Under the pieces are notes generated by a model. It had not been told where the DNA came from. It saw only the letters and a list, made by a program, of their open reading frames with translations, and ran no database searches. Made by a program: the position numbers and the translations under genes. This document shows, piece by piece, positions 8,756 to 17,855 of a DNA stretch of 64,000 bases. This DNA comes from Haloactinopolyspora alba (lineage in GTDB: Bacteria > Actinomycetota > Actinomycetes > Jiangellales > Jiangellaceae): assembly GCF_003014555.1 (NCBI RefSeq), contig NZ_PYGE01000003.1:62001-126000 (forward strand). The letters are read 5' to 3'. Position 1 is the first letter of the stretch, and each line of letters starts with the position of its first letter.

Positions 8756-9645
8756 CACGGCACCTCCCGGCCGGGCGTCGTGCCGTCCGTGGGCGGGCCG
8801 CCGTCCTCGTTGTGTGACTCACCGTCCGCCGCCGGCCCGCCGTCATCGACCGGCCCGTCGTCCGCGACCGGCCTGTCGTCCGTGACCGGCCCGTCGCTCG
8901 GGTCACCGATCAGCGGAAGCCCGGCCGCGCGCGCGTCGAAGCGTTCCGCGGGCGGGATCTCGCCGCGGATCTGCGCGAGCTCGGCGGTGATCGCCGCGAC
9001 GATCCGGTCGGTCGCGTCCCGCATCACCGCCGTCGTCATCGGCTGATCGCGCAGGTCGCTCAGGTCGACCGGCGGGCCCGCATTGACGTACACGGTCTTC
9101 CGCGGGAACAGCCGCAGCCGTTTGGTGTACGGCGCCAGCACGTGCTGCGGACCCCACTGGGCGATGGGGACGACGTCGCGGCCGGTCTCGAGTGCCACCC
9201 GCGCAGCGCCGGTCTTGCCCACCATCGGCCACAGGTCCGGGTCGCGGGTGATGGTTCCCTCGGGATAGATCGCCACCAGCTCTCCGTCGTTCACCGCCGA
9301 CACCGCCGCACGGTAGGCCTGTGAGGCGTCCCTGGACTCGCGGTAGACCGGGATCTGCCGGGCGGCGGACACGACCCTGCCCACCACCGGGATCCGGAAC
9401 ACGCTGTCTTTCGCCAGATAGCGGGTGGCGCGGCCGTTGTCCCACAGGAAGTGTGCGAACGTCAGCGGGTCGAAGTGCGAGACGTGGTTGGCGGCGACCA
9501 CGACGCCGGTGCCGGGCGGAGGAATGTACTCGCCCCCGCGCCAGTTGCGTCGGGTGACGGACATCAGAATCGGACGGAGCACCAGCGCGATGAATCTGAA
9601 GGCGACCCCCGCCCCAGGGTGCCCTCGGCGCCGTCGTTCCGTCAC
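8755..9645 (-). CDS. plsC: 1-acyl-sn-glycerol-3-phosphate acyltransferase (PlsC family)
   Basis: This membrane-associated acyltransferase acylates lysophosphatidic acid. The HX4D box appears as NHVSHFDPL and the glycerophosphate-binding box as VAIYPEGTITRD; a hydrophobic stretch AFRFIALVLRPILM lies near the start. GTG 9645 is chosen because AGGAGG lies five bases before it; the open frame runs far upstream through arginine-rich out-of-frame sequence that is not a gene. The last 45 residues form an acidic, glycine/proline-rich tail with repeated DDGP-like units (DNA 8770-8900), probably disordered. It is first in the plsC-gpsA-ddl operon. Confidence 0.9.
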   Translation of the reverse strand: MTERRRRGHPGAGVAFRFIALVLRPILMSVTRRNWRGGEYIPPPGTGVVVAANHVSHFDPLTFAHFLWDNGRATRYLAKDSVFRIPVVGRVVSAARQIPVYRESRDASQAYRAAVSAVNDGELVAIYPEGTITRDPDLWPMVGKTGAARVALETGRDVVPIAQWGPQHVLAPYTKRLRLFPRKTVYVNAGPPVDLSDLRDQPMTTAVMRDATDRIVAAITAELAQIRGEIPPAERFDARAAGLPLIGDPSDGPVTDDRPVADDGPVDDGGPAADGESHNEDGGPPTDGTTPGREVP

Positions 9646-9831
9646 GTACTCCTCCTTCGTCGGTGTGGTCGCCGCGACGCTGCGGTGCGAATACGGTACG
9701 AGTTTCGAGCCGGGACAGTGTGACCCGAGTCCGGTCCCGCGGTCGAACCGGGCTGCGTGGCCGGAGCACAGCGCGTCGTGCACGCGGGCCGCCGGTCTCA
9801 CGGCACGGCCGGTGCGAGAGACTGACCGCCG

Positions 9832-10476
9832 ATGGTGACGACTCAGATGTGGTCGGTGGTGATCCCGGTGAAGCGGCCGGAGTTCGCCAAGACCCGCCTC
9901 GCCGACGCCGTGGGCGCCATGCGTCCCGAGGTCGCACGCGCGTTCGCCGCCGACACGGTCGCCGCCGCCGTCGAGTGCCCGCTGGTCGAGCGCGTCGTCG
10001 TGGTCACCGACGACGCAGCGGCCGCCGACGAGACCGAGCGGCTCGGCGCCGAGGTCGTGGCGGACACCCCGGATGCGGGGCTGAACGCGGCGCTGCGGCA
10101 CGGCGCCGAGACCGTCCGGGCGCGCCACGGCAGCGCGGCCGTGGCGACGCTGTCGGCGGACCTTCCGTCGCTGCGCCCCGACGAGCTGCGACGGGTTCTC
10201 GTCGCGGCCACCGCGCACGCCGTGTCGTTCGTCGCCGACGCTTCCGGAATCGGGACGACGCTGTACGCCAGCGCTCCGGGGGCCACCTTCATGCCACGGT
10301 TCGGCGGACGCTCCAGGGCGGCCCACCGCGCGGACGGCGCCGTCGAACTCGACCTCGACGACGTCCCTAGCGTGCGCCGCGACATCGATACCGCCATCGA
10401 CCTGTGGGACGCCGAGCGCCTGGGGCTGGGGCCACGGACGACGGCCGTCATGGGCCGGCTGGACGCCGCCTCGTAG
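9832..10476 (+). CDS. cofC: 2-phospho-L-lactate / phosphoenolpyruvate guanylyltransferase (F420 synthesis)
   Basis: CofC (called FbiD in mycobacteria) couples GTP to phospholactate or phosphoenolpyruvate in coenzyme F420 synthesis. The 214-residue protein begins WSVVIPVKRPEFAKTRLAD, a nucleotidyltransferase signature, with TLSADLPSLRPDELRRVL carrying the conserved acidic pair and FMPRFGGRSRAAHR near the end. The start is ATG 9832. It is divergent from plsC. In mycobacteria the same gene sits beside gpsA and is followed by ppk; here hupB follows at once on the other strand. Substrate preference (phospholactate or PEP) cannot be read from the sequence. Confidence 0.9.
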   Translation: MVTTQMWSVVIPVKRPEFAKTRLADAVGAMRPEVARAFAADTVAAAVECPLVERVVVVTDDAAAADETERLGAEVVADTPDAGLNAALRHGAETVRARHGSAAVATLSADLPSLRPDELRRVLVAATAHAVSFVADASGIGTTLYASAPGATFMPRFGGRSRAAHRADGAVELDLDDVPSVRRDIDTAIDLWDAERLGLGPRTTAVMGRLDAAS

Positions 10477-10564
10477 CCCGCGCCCGGGCCGGCGCGACCG
10501 TCTGCAATCCGAGCGCCGTCGAACATGATCAACGACGACGCGCCCCTCGCACGCCGGTGCGGAG

Positions 10565-11401
10565 TCAGCTCGACGGTTCTCCGGAGCCGCCACCCGACGT
10601 GTCGCTCGGCGGCGCCGCCTTTTTGGCCGAAGTCGACTTCGTCCCCGCCTTCTTCGCCGGAGCCGACTTCGCCGCCGCCTTCTTCGCCGGAGCCGACTTC
10701 GCCGCCGCCTTCTTCGCCGGAGCCGACTTCGCCGCCGCCTTCTTCGCCGGAGCCGACTTCGCCGCCGCCTTCTTCGCCGGAGCCGACTTCGCCGCCGCCT
10801 TCTTCGCCGGAGCCGACTTCGCCGCCGCCTTCTTCGCCGGAGCCGACTTCGCCGCCGCCTTCTTCGCCGGAGCCGACTTCGCCGCCGTCTCCTTCGCCGG
10901 AGCCGACTTCGCCGCCGTCTCCTTCGCCGGAGCCGACTTCGCCGTCTGCGTCGTCTCGGTGCCATGAGTGGGACTCGGCGCAGCAGGCTCACCGGCGGAT
11001 CCGGCGGCGGATCCGCTGTCGGCCTCGCCGCGGACGACCTCGGCCGCCGCGCGTGCAGCCGACGACGCCGCGCGGCTGGCGGTCTCGGCCGCCGAAGCCG
11101 CCTGCGCGGGCACCAGCGACAACGACTCCGCGACGCGGGACCGGGCGTTCTTGACCCCGGCCACCACGTCCTTGAGCTCCTGGTTCGGGCTGAACGTCGG
11201 CACCGCCGTGCGCTTCGACTTCTTCTTCGCCTTCGTGTCGTCGTCCCGGTCGAAGACGCCGAAGCCCTTGATAGCGACCTTCTCGCCCGCCGCGAGCGAT
11301 CTCGTGATGCCCTCGACGACGGAGTCCAGCGCGTGCTGCGCCACTTCCCGGTTGCCGTCGAAACGCTCGGCGATCCGGTCGATCAGCTTCTTCTTCCCCA
11401 C
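10565..11401 (-). CDS. hupB: HU-type nucleoid protein with lysine/alanine-rich repeat tail
   Basis: Residues 1-90 are a DNA-bending HU domain ([50 protein letters not shown]). A spacer follows, then a basic tail made of ten SAPAK-containing decapeptides, resembling histone H1 and mycobacterial HupB tails. The start is GTG 11401, with GGAGGG seven bases upstream; the open frame begins at 11527 but the extra residues are not HU-like. The total is 278 residues. The order hupB-leuD-leuC on one strand matches M. tuberculosis. The tail likely binds DNA non-specifically and may be acetylated on lysines (family knowledge). Repeat number is prone to change by slippage. Confidence 0.93.
   Translation of the reverse strand: MGKKKLIDRIAERFDGNREVAQHALDSVVEGITRSLAAGEKVAIKGFGVFDRDDDTKAKKKSKRTAVPTFSPNQELKDVVAGVKNARSRVAESLSLVPAQAASAAETASRAASSAARAAAEVVRGEADSGSAAGSAGEPAAPSPTHGTETTQTAKSAPAKETAAKSAPAKETAAKSAPAKKAAAKSAPAKKAAAKSAPAKKAAAKSAPAKKAAAKSAPAKKAAAKSAPAKKAAAKSAPAKKAAAKSAPAKKAGTKSTSAKKAAPPSDTSGGGSGEPSS
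10641..10940. repeat. 30-bp tandem repeat, ten copies, inside hupB
   Basis: Ten back-to-back 30-bp units sharing the core agccgacttc encode [10 protein letters not shown] on the minus strand. Six internal units are identical at DNA level; the two nearest 10940 encode SAPAKE. There are no variable spacers, so it is a coding minisatellite and not a CRISPR array. Confidence 0.97.
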
Positions 11402-11579
11402 CGTCGCTCCCTCCGTCGGCGCGACTCGTCCCGCGCTGCTCGCTACGCTAGCAACGACTGGTGGAAAGGCACCGGACGTCGGACGAAGTACGCAGCGCCT
11501 GCGCCCCGTACGATCATGAGACGCCAACGGCGCTCGGGCGGCTCGACCACGTCCGCCGGCGCGTTCGGCGACGGAGAGG

Positions 11580-12170
11580 TCAGGAGAGGGTGCGCGGCTT
11601 GTGCGACGGCCGGGCGGCCTCGAAGTCGCTGATCATGTCGACGTGACGCATGGTGAGCCCGATGTCGTCGAGCCCCTCCATCAGCCGCCACCGGGTGTAG
11701 TCGTCGACCTGCATCGGCGCGACGACCTCGGCGCAGCGGACCTGCCGGTGCTCGAGGTCGACGGTCACCTCGGTGCCGGGCGCGTTCTCCAGCACCTTCC
11801 AGATCAGCTCGATGTCGTCCTGCGCGAGCTCGCCGGTGAGCAGCCCCTGCTTGCCGGAGTTGCCGCGGAAGATGTCCGCGAACCGCGACGACAGCACGAC
11901 CTTGAAGCCGTAGTCCTTCAGCGCCCAGACGGCGTGCTCGCGCGACGAGCCGGTGCCGAAGTCGGGCCCGGCGACGAGCACGCTGCCGCTGCTGAAGGCC
12001 GGCTGGTTGAGCACGAACGAGTCGTCGCCGCGCCAGGCGGCGAACAGTGCGTCCTCGAACCCGGTGCGGGTGACGCGCTTGAGGTACACGGCCGGGATGA
12101 TCTGGTCGGTGTCGACGTTGCTGTACCGCAGCGGGACGCCGACCCCGGTGTGACGGCTGAACTTCTCCAT
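11580..12170 (-). CDS. leuD: 3-isopropylmalate dehydratase small subunit
   Basis: LeuD forms the swivelling domain of isopropylmalate isomerase and acts with LeuC in leucine synthesis. The 196-residue protein starts [20 protein letters not shown], has [31 protein letters not shown] (substrate-binding loop) and ends in a short basic tail. ATG 12170 is chosen over the longer open frame from 12224 because it matches the family start and has AGAGGAG just before it. It is 75 bases downstream of leuC, with a strong hairpin in the gap. Confidence 0.96.
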   Translation of the reverse strand: MEKFSRHTGVGVPLRYSNVDTDQIIPAVYLKRVTRTGFEDALFAAWRGDDSFVLNQPAFSSGSVLVAGPDFGTGSSREHAVWALKDYGFKVVLSSRFADIFRGNSGKQGLLTGELAQDDIELIWKVLENAPGTEVTVDLEHRQVRCAEVVAPMQVDDYTRWRLMEGLDDIGLTMRHVDMISDFEAARPSHKPRTLS

Positions 12171-12197
12171 GGCTCCTCTGTTTCGTCCGCGCCTGCG

Positions 12198-12249
12198 ATG
12201 ATCATCAACGATGTGCCACACCATGATGTGGCGAACCGTTGACGATCAC
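12198..12249 (-). terminator. intercistronic hairpin after leuC
   Basis: On the minus strand the arm GTGATCGTCAACG, which contains the leuC TGA, pairs with CGTTGATGATCAT (one G-T wobble and one mismatch), and inside it GCCACA pairs perfectly with TGTGGC. There is no U tract. It could be a partial terminator or an mRNA-processing or stability element setting the LeuC:LeuD ratio. Confidence 0.6.
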
Positions 12250-13664
12250 GCGACGGGTTCGCTCGGTTCCAGGTCGGCGGGCGACGACAATGTGCCGCGG
12301 ACGCCCGTGGCGGCCGCGACCAGCGGACTGACCAGGTGCGTACGCCCGCCCTTGCCCTGGCGACCCTCGAAGTTCCGGTTGGACGTGGATGCGCTGCGTT
12401 CGCCGGGCGCGAGCTGGTCGGGATTCATGCCGAGGCACATCGAACAGCCCGCGTGCCGCCACTCGGCGCCGAACTCGGTGAAGACGGCGTCGAGCCCTTC
12501 CGACTCCGCCTGCATGCGCACCTTGAACGAACCGGGCACCACCAGCACGCGGACGCCGTCGGCCTTGCGCCGTCCGCGGACGACCTCGGCGGCGGCGCGC
12601 AGGTCCTCGATGCGGCCGTTCGTGCACGAGCCGATGAACACCGTGTCGACGGCGATGTCGCGCAGCCGCGTGCCCGGCGCGAGGTCCATGTACTCCAGCG
12701 CGCGCTCGGCCGCGGCCCGCGACGTCTCGTCGGAGATGGCCTCCGGGTCGGGCACCGCTCCGGACAGCGGCAGCCCCTGCCCCGGGTTGGTGCCCCAGGT
12801 GACGAACGGCTCGAGGGACTCGGCGTCGATGGTGACCTCGGCGTCGAACACGGCGTCGTCGTCACTGCGCAGCGTGCGCCAGTACTCGACGGCCGCGTCC
12901 CACTCCTTGCCCGCGGGGGCGTGCGGGCGGCCGTGGATGTAGTCGAACGTGGTCTCGTCCGGGGCGATCATGCCCGCCCGGGCACCGGCTTCGATGGACA
13001 TGTTGCAGATGGTCATCCGCGCCTCCATGGACAGCTCGCGGATGGCCTCGCCGCGGTACTCGAGCACGTAGCCCTGCCCGCCGCCGGTGCCGATCTGGGC
13101 GATCACGGCCAGGATGATGTCCTTGGCCGTCGTCCCCGGCTTCAGTGTGCCCTCGACGTTGACGGCCATCGTCTTGAACGGTCGCGCCGACAGCGACTGC
13201 GTCGCCAGCACGTGCTCGACCTCGGAGGTGCCGATGCCGAACGCCAGCGCACCGAAGGCGCCGTGCGTCGAGGTGTGCGAGTCGCCGCACACCACGGTGA
13301 GCCCCGGCTGGGTCAGGCCCAGCTGCGGTCCGACGACGTGCACGATGCCCTGGTCGACGTCGCCGAGCGGGTGCAGCCGGACACCGAACTCCTCACAGTT
13401 CTTCCGCAACGTGTCGATCTGAGTGCGGCTGGTGAGGTCCGCGATGGGTTTGTCGATGTCGACCGTGGGCGTGTTGTGGTCCTCGGTCGCGATGGTCAGG
13501 TCGGGACGGCGCACCTGCCGCCCGGCCAGCCGGAGCCCTTCGAACGCTTGCGGACTCGTCACCTCGTGGACAAGATGAAGATCAATATAAATGAGGTCCG
13601 GCTCACCCTCGGCTTGGCGCACGATATGTGCATCCCACACCTTCTCGGCCAGGGTCCTGCCCAT
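12246..13664 (-). CDS. leuC: 3-isopropylmalate dehydratase large subunit
   Basis: LeuC is the [4Fe-4S] aconitase-fold subunit of isopropylmalate isomerase. The 472-residue protein begins [54 protein letters not shown] and [15 protein letters not shown] provide the conserved histidine/serine elements and the three cluster cysteines. Its length and start (ATG 13664) are standard. It is transcribed divergently from the IclR-type gene ndgR, with an operator-like sequence between them, and is followed by leuD. Confidence 0.97.
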   Translation of the reverse strand: MGRTLAEKVWDAHIVRQAEGEPDLIYIDLHLVHEVTSPQAFEGLRLAGRQVRRPDLTIATEDHNTPTVDIDKPIADLTSRTQIDTLRKNCEEFGVRLHPLGDVDQGIVHVVGPQLGLTQPGLTVVCGDSHTSTHGAFGALAFGIGTSEVEHVLATQSLSARPFKTMAVNVEGTLKPGTTAKDIILAVIAQIGTGGGQGYVLEYRGEAIRELSMEARMTICNMSIEAGARAGMIAPDETTFDYIHGRPHAPAGKEWDAAVEYWRTLRSDDDAVFDAEVTIDAESLEPFVTWGTNPGQGLPLSGAVPDPEAISDETSRAAAERALEYMDLAPGTRLRDIAVDTVFIGSCTNGRIEDLRAAAEVVRGRRKADGVRVLVVPGSFKVRMQAESEGLDAVFTEFGAEWRHAGCSMCLGMNPDQLAPGERSASTSNRNFEGRQGKGGRTHLVSPLVAAATGVRGTLSSPADLEPSEPVA

Positions 13665-13713
13665 CGCCGGCTCCTCTGCTCTTCGTCGTCGTGGAAGTCG
13701 GAGAGTCGGTACT

Positions 13714-13741
13714 TGCGTCTCGCATATTGAGATGGCAGTAT
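13714..13741 (+). promoter_or_regulatory. candidate ndgR promoter giving a leaderless mRNA
   Basis: TTGCGT (13714-13719) and CAGTAT (13736-13741) are 16 bases apart. Transcription would begin about seven bases later, at or next to the ATG at 13748. It overlaps the TCTC-GAGA inverted repeat, as expected for autoregulation. Confidence 0.4.
13718..13732. promoter_or_regulatory. candidate NdgR/IclR operator between leuC and ndgR
   Basis: TCTC at 13718-13721 and GAGA at 13729-13732 flank GCATATT, giving a 15-bp inverted repeat in the divergent promoter region. IclR regulators at this locus are known to control leuCD and themselves. Binding here is inferred. Confidence 0.55.
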
Positions 13742-13747
13742 CGACTC

Positions 13748-14470
13748 ATGGACAACTCTAGCGGAGTCGGCGTTCTAGACAAGGCGGCACTCGTCTTGTC
13801 TGCACTCGAAGCAGGGCCGGCCACACTCGCGAACCTGGTCGCGTCCACCGGCCTGGCTCGCCCCACCGCCCACCGTCTGGCCGTCGCGCTGGAGCATCAC
13901 CGGCTGGTCTCTCGTGACCTGCACGGTCGCTTCGTCCTCGGTCCCCGGCTCGGGGAGCTCGCCACCGCGGCCGGTGAGGACCGCCTGCTCGCCGCGGCGG
14001 GCCCGGTGCTGGCCCGGCTGCGCGAGGCGACGGGCGAGAGCACGCAGCTGTTCCGCCGGCAGGGCGATCAGCGCATCTGCGTCGCCGCCGCGGAACGCCC
14101 GTCCGGACTGCGGGACACGATCCCCGTCGGCGCCACCGTCACCATGCTCGCCGGCTCCGCCGCACAGATCCTGCTCGCCTGGGAGGAGCCGGAGCGGATG
14201 CACCGCGGCCTGCAGGGCGCGCGGTTCACCGCAACCATGCTCGCCGCCGTCCGCCGCCGCGGCTGGGCGCAGAGCGTCGGCGAACGCGAGCCCGGCGTCG
14301 CGTCCGTCTCGGCGCCGATCCGCTCGTCCAGCGGGCGCGTCGTCGCCGCCGTCTCGGTGTCCGGACCCATCGAGCGGCTGACCCGCCAGCCCGGGCGCGT
14401 GCACGCCCCCGCCGTCCTGGCCGCCGCCGACCACCTGACGGGCGTACTGCGCTCGGCCGAGGACACCTGA
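13748..14470 (+). CDS. ndgR: IclR-family regulator of leucine genes (NdgR type)
   Basis: A 240-residue IclR regulator. The N-terminal winged helix-turn-helix (residues 10-70) includes TLANLVASTGLARPTAHRLA; the C-terminal ligand domain includes ESTQLFRRQGDQRICVAAAE, VTMLAGSAAQILLAW and VASVSAPIRSSSGRVVAAVS. In Streptomyces NdgR and its relatives (LtbR in corynebacteria, Rv2989) this gene is divergent from leuCD and represses or modulates amino-acid synthesis; position and size support the same role. ATG 13748 is chosen because the extended frame upstream reads through the leuC promoter. The ligand is not deducible. Confidence 0.88.
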   Translation: MDNSSGVGVLDKAALVLSALEAGPATLANLVASTGLARPTAHRLAVALEHHRLVSRDLHGRFVLGPRLGELATAAGEDRLLAAAGPVLARLREATGESTQLFRRQGDQRICVAAAERPSGLRDTIPVGATVTMLAGSAAQILLAWEEPERMHRGLQGARFTATMLAAVRRRGWAQSVGEREPGVASVSAPIRSSSGRVVAAVSVSGPIERLTRQPGRVHAPAVLAAADHLTGVLRSAEDT

Positions 14471-14494
14471 TCCACGCACCACTCGAGGCGAAAC

Positions 14495-14511
14495 GGACTA
14501 ATCGCTAGTTC
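14495..14511. promoter_or_regulatory. palindromic operator candidate upstream of secreted protein
   Basis: GGACTA-ATCGC-TAGTTC is a 17-bp near-palindrome. A second inverted repeat, TGCTG-ACTATC-CAGCA, follows at 14512-14527. They lie 155-185 bases before the start of the large secreted protein and just after ndgR, where a sugar-responsive repressor could bind. No cognate regulator gene is adjacent. Confidence 0.35.
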
Positions 14512-14680
14512 TGCTGACTATCCAGCAAAAGGTGTAGACGGTCGGACAGAAGCGCTGTTAACGTCCCCGACACACAACGTCGTGTGCCGGTATTCGACTC
14601 CGGGCCGAGGTCGGATCCATTCCGAACGCGGCGGCGCATCCGTACGTGCCGCCGCGGCTGTCCTGTCGCCTGGAGGTCGC

Positions 14681-17600
14681 ATGCGTCCACGTCCGTTCCG
14701 CCCACGCCCGCGCCGGCTCGCGGGCCTTCTCCTCGTGCCACTTCTGGCAGCTGGTGTCGCCGTCGCACCGGCCGAAGCTCAGGAACCTGCCGCGGCCGAG
14801 GACGACCTTCCGCCGCAGGAGCCCGGTGTCACCCTTCGCGCGTTCGACGTGCAGGCGCCGTTGAGCGAGATCTGCACCATCAAGGAGGGCCAGACACCGA
14901 ACGTCGACAAGCTCATGCCCACCGTCGACTGGGACTCGGCCGAGGATTTCGGACTCAGCGAGCGGTTCGTCTCGCACGTGATCGCCAACATCGACGCTCC
15001 GCAGGACGGCACCTACGAGTTCCGGTTGACCAGTGACGACGGTTCCCGGCTGGTGATCGACGACGAGCTGGTCATCGACCACGACGGGTTGCACGGCGCC
15101 GAGCCGAAGGACGGCTCCGTCGAGCTGACCGCCGGCTACCATTCGTTGCGCATCGAGCATTTCGAGAACGGCGGCGGTGAGGTCCTCAGCCTGGCGTGGC
15201 GGCCGCCCGGGGCCACCGAGTTCGAGATCGTGCCGAACTCGGCGCTGAGTACCGAGGCCGACGTGGTGCGGGTGACCGCGCCTGGCCGCAAGGAGTGCGA
15301 GGGCATCACCGACGCACCCGGCGACGGGCTGCCGCTGAACGACGTGCACCCGAACTACGACCTGACCGACCTGCGGCCGGAGGGATTCGAACCACAGGTC
15401 ACCGGGATGGACTGGATGCCGGACGGACGCCTGGCGGTGACGACCTGGGGTGGCACCCACAACGACGCCGGCGCGGTCTACCTGCTCGACAACGTCACCG
15501 GCGACACCGGCCCGGACGAGGTCGCGGTCGAACAGGTCGCCGACGGCCTGAAGGAGCCGATGGGCGTCAAGGTCGTCGACGGCACGATCTACGTGACGCA
15601 GAAGCACGAGCTCACCGAGCTCGCCGACGTCGACGGCGACGACGTCGCCGACGAGTACAACACCGTCGCGACCTGGCCCTACAGCGGGAACTTCCACGAG
15701 TTCGCGTTCGGGCTGCTGTACCGCAACGGGTTCTTCTACGCGAACCTGTCGGTCGCCATCGACTACGGCGGCGCGACGACGAACCCACAACCCGCACCGA
15801 ACCGGGGCACCACCATCAAGGTGAACCGCAAGACCGGTGAGGTCTCGTACGTCGCAGGCGGGCTGCGCACGCCCAACGGCATCGGGTGGGGACCCGGCGA
15901 CGACATCTTCGTCACCGACAACCAGGGCGGCTGGCTACCCGCGTCGAAGCTCGTGCGGATCAAGCAGGACCGGTTCTTCGGGCATTACACGAACCCGGCC
16001 GGCCCGTTCGACGCGAACCCGGTGACCGAGCCGGTGCTGTGGCTGCCGCAGAACGAGATCGCGAACTCGCCGAGCACCCCCCTGCGCCTGACCGAGGGAC
16101 CGTTCGCCGGGCAGATGGTCTTCGGTGACGTGACCTACGGCGGTCTCCAGCGCGCCTACCTCGAGAAGGTCAAGGGCCAGTACCAGGGCGCGGTGTTCCG
16201 CCACACCCAGGGCCTCGAGGCCGGCATCAGCCGGATCAGCGTCGGCCCGGACGGCGCGATCTACGCCGGCGGCCTGGGCGCCGGGGGCAACTGGGGACAG
16301 GCCGGCAAGCTGCGGTTCGGGTTGCAGAAGCTGACGCCGAACGGCGAGAACGCGTTCGACATCCGCGAGATGCGCGCCGTGCCCGGCGGGTTCGAGCTCG
16401 AGTACACGCAGCCGATCTCACCGGAGACCGCCGACGAGCTCGCCTCGCGCTATCGCGCCCGGCAGTGGCGCTACGTGCCGACGCCGGCGTACGGCGGTCC
16501 CAAGGTGGACGAGGAGGCGCTGCCGATCCGCTCCGCCACGCTGTCCGACGACCGCACGACCGTGACGCTGCAGATCGACGGGCTCCGGCCCGGGCGCGTC
16601 GTGCACGTCCGCTCGCCGCGGCCGTTCAACTCCGCTTCCGGTGACCCGCTGTGGAGCACCGAGGCGTGGTACACGCTGAACTCGCTGGCCGGCGCGCAGC
16701 AGCCGGCGACCGCGTACGAGGCCGAGCAGGCCAAGCTCACCGGCGGCGCGCGCATCAACACGAACCACACCGGCTACTCCGGCGGTGGCTTCGTCGACAA
16801 CTACGGCACGGAGGGCGCCACCACCACGTTCCGCGTGGACGCCGAGCGCGGCGGCCGGTACGACATCGGCTTGCGCTACTCCAACGGCCCGCACCCGTTC
16901 AGCGGGACGAAGACGGTGAGCGTGTACGTCAACGGCAGCAAGATCAAGCAGACGGAGCTGCCCAGCACCGGCGACTGGGAAACGTGGGCCACGCACACCG
17001 AGTCACTGAACCTGCGCGCCGGCATCAACACGATCGCCTACGAGCACGGCCCCGCTGACGACGGGCACGTCAACCTCGACATGATCCACGTGCAACCCGA
17101 CGACGAGCGCATCGACCTGTTCGACGGCGGCACCCTGTCGAAGTGGCAGCACCCGGACGGGCGCAGTGTCCAGTGGGCACGGGCCGACGACGGCGCGATC
17201 GAGGTCGCCGGTGGTGGTGACATCCGGACCAAGCAGAACTTCCGCGACTTCAAGCTGCACGTCGAGTTCCGACTGCCCGACCTGCCGCCGGACGTCACCG
17301 GGCAGGCGCGCGCCAACAGCGGCGTGTATCTGCAGGACCGCTACGAGATCCAGATCCTGGACTCCTACGGTGACGACTCGCTGGCCAACAATGAGGCGGC
17401 GGCGATCTACGAACAGAAGGCCGCCGACGCCAATGCCGCCCGGGCGCCGGAGACGTGGCAGACCTACGAGATCACGTTCCACGCGGCCCGTTTCGACGAC
17501 GACGGCACCAAGACCCAGGACGCGCGGGTGAGCGTGGACTGGAACGGCGTCACCGTCCACGACGACGTCGCACTCGACGGCCCGACCGGCGGTGGGGCCG

Positions 17601-17719
17601 CGGAGACGGCGTCCACCGGCGCGATCCGGCTACAGGATCACGGGAACGCGGTCCGCTACCGCAACGTCTGGATCGAGCCGATCGACCCGGTGGCCGGGGC
17701 GAACGCCGGCGAGAACTGA
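14681..17719 (+). CDS. secreted PA14 / sugar-dehydrogenase propeller / CBM / DUF1080 protein
   Basis: A 1012-residue exported protein of four parts. Residues 1-32 are a signal peptide (RRLAGLLLVPLLAAGVAVAPA). Residues 60-190 are PA14-like (GTYEFRLTSDDGSRLVIDDE). Residues 235-550 are a beta-propeller like PQQ-type glucose/sorbosone dehydrogenases (MDWMPDGRLAVTTWGG, NGIGWGPGDDIFVTDN). Residues 676-800 are a CBM6/35-like domain (YEAEQAKLTGGARI). Residues 806-1003 are DUF1080 (FDGGTLSKW, NSGVYLQDRYEIQILDSYG), a domain now linked to 3-keto-glycoside cleavage. ATG 14681 has GGAGG four bases upstream. It probably acts on an extracellular glycan or glycoside; the combination suggests oxidation followed by cleavage, but this is inference. 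It is monocistronic, with a strong terminator after it. Confidence 0.85.
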   Translation: MRPRPFRPRPRRLAGLLLVPLLAAGVAVAPAEAQEPAAAEDDLPPQEPGVTLRAFDVQAPLSEICTIKEGQTPNVDKLMPTVDWDSAEDFGLSERFVSHVIANIDAPQDGTYEFRLTSDDGSRLVIDDELVIDHDGLHGAEPKDGSVELTAGYHSLRIEHFENGGGEVLSLAWRPPGATEFEIVPNSALSTEADVVRVTAPGRKECEGITDAPGDGLPLNDVHPNYDLTDLRPEGFEPQVTGMDWMPDGRLAVTTWGGTHNDAGAVYLLDNVTGDTGPDEVAVEQVADGLKEPMGVKVVDGTIYVTQKHELTELADVDGDDVADEYNTVATWPYSGNFHEFAFGLLYRNGFFYANLSVAIDYGGATTNPQPAPNRGTTIKVNRKTGEVSYVAGGLRTPNGIGWGPGDDIFVTDNQGGWLPASKLVRIKQDRFFGHYTNPAGPFDANPVTEPVLWLPQNEIANSPSTPLRLTEGPFAGQMVFGDVTYGGLQRAYLEKVKGQYQGAVFRHTQGLEAGISRISVGPDGAIYAGGLGAGGNWGQAGKLRFGLQKLTPNGENAFDIREMRAVPGGFELEYTQPISPETADELASRYRARQWRYVPTPAYGGPKVDEEALPIRSATLSDDRTTVTLQIDGLRPGRVVHVRSPRPFNSASGDPLWSTEAWYTLNSLAGAQQPATAYEAEQAKLTGGARINTNHTGYSGGGFVDNYGTEGATTTFRVDAERGGRYDIGLRYSNGPHPFSGTKTVSVYVNGSKIKQTELPSTGDWETWATHTESLNLRAGINTIAYEHGPADDGHVNLDMIHVQPDDERIDLFDGGTLSKWQHPDGRSVQWARADDGAIEVAGGGDIRTKQNFRDFKLHVEFRLPDLPPDVTGQARANSGVYLQDRYEIQILDSYGDDSLANNEAAAIYEQKAADANAARAPETWQTYEITFHAARFDDDGTKTQDARVSVDWNGVTVHDDVALDGPTGGGAAETASTGAIRLQDHGNAVRYRNVWIEPIDPVAGANAGEN

Positions 17720-17747
17720 CCGGGAACGCACGACCGGGCACGTGCCC

Positions 17748-17785
17748 GAGGCCCCGCGGCCGCCGTCGTCAGGCCGCGGGGCCTC
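17748..17785 (+). terminator. terminator of the large secreted protein gene
   Basis: GAGGCCCCGCGGCC and GGCCGCGGGGCCTC form a perfect 14-bp stem with a 10-base loop, 28 bases after the stop codon. It has no T tract, as is common in actinomycetes. Confidence 0.8.
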
Positions 17786-17800
17786 CGGAGCGGATGGGCC

Positions 17801-17832
17801 GCGTCGCGCCGTGCACCGTCACGGCGCGACGC
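17801..17832 (-). terminator. terminator of the Cys-rich protein gene
   Basis: GCGTCGCGCCGTG and CACGGCGCGACGC form a perfect 13-bp stem with a six-base loop, placed just past the end of the minus-strand Cys-rich gene. It is back to back with the preceding terminator. Confidence 0.75.
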
Positions 17833-17855
17833 GGCGCGTCCGTCGGCCACGCCCG

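Noticed and set aside
10641-10940. CRISPR array
   Set aside because: Units are contiguous with no spacers and encode the HU tail in frame.
9646-10992. Upstream arginine-rich extension of the plsC frame (repeats of RRRRRRSRL)
   Set aside because: It is the HU tail repeat read in another frame; the real plsC start (GTG 9645) has a strong ribosome-binding site.
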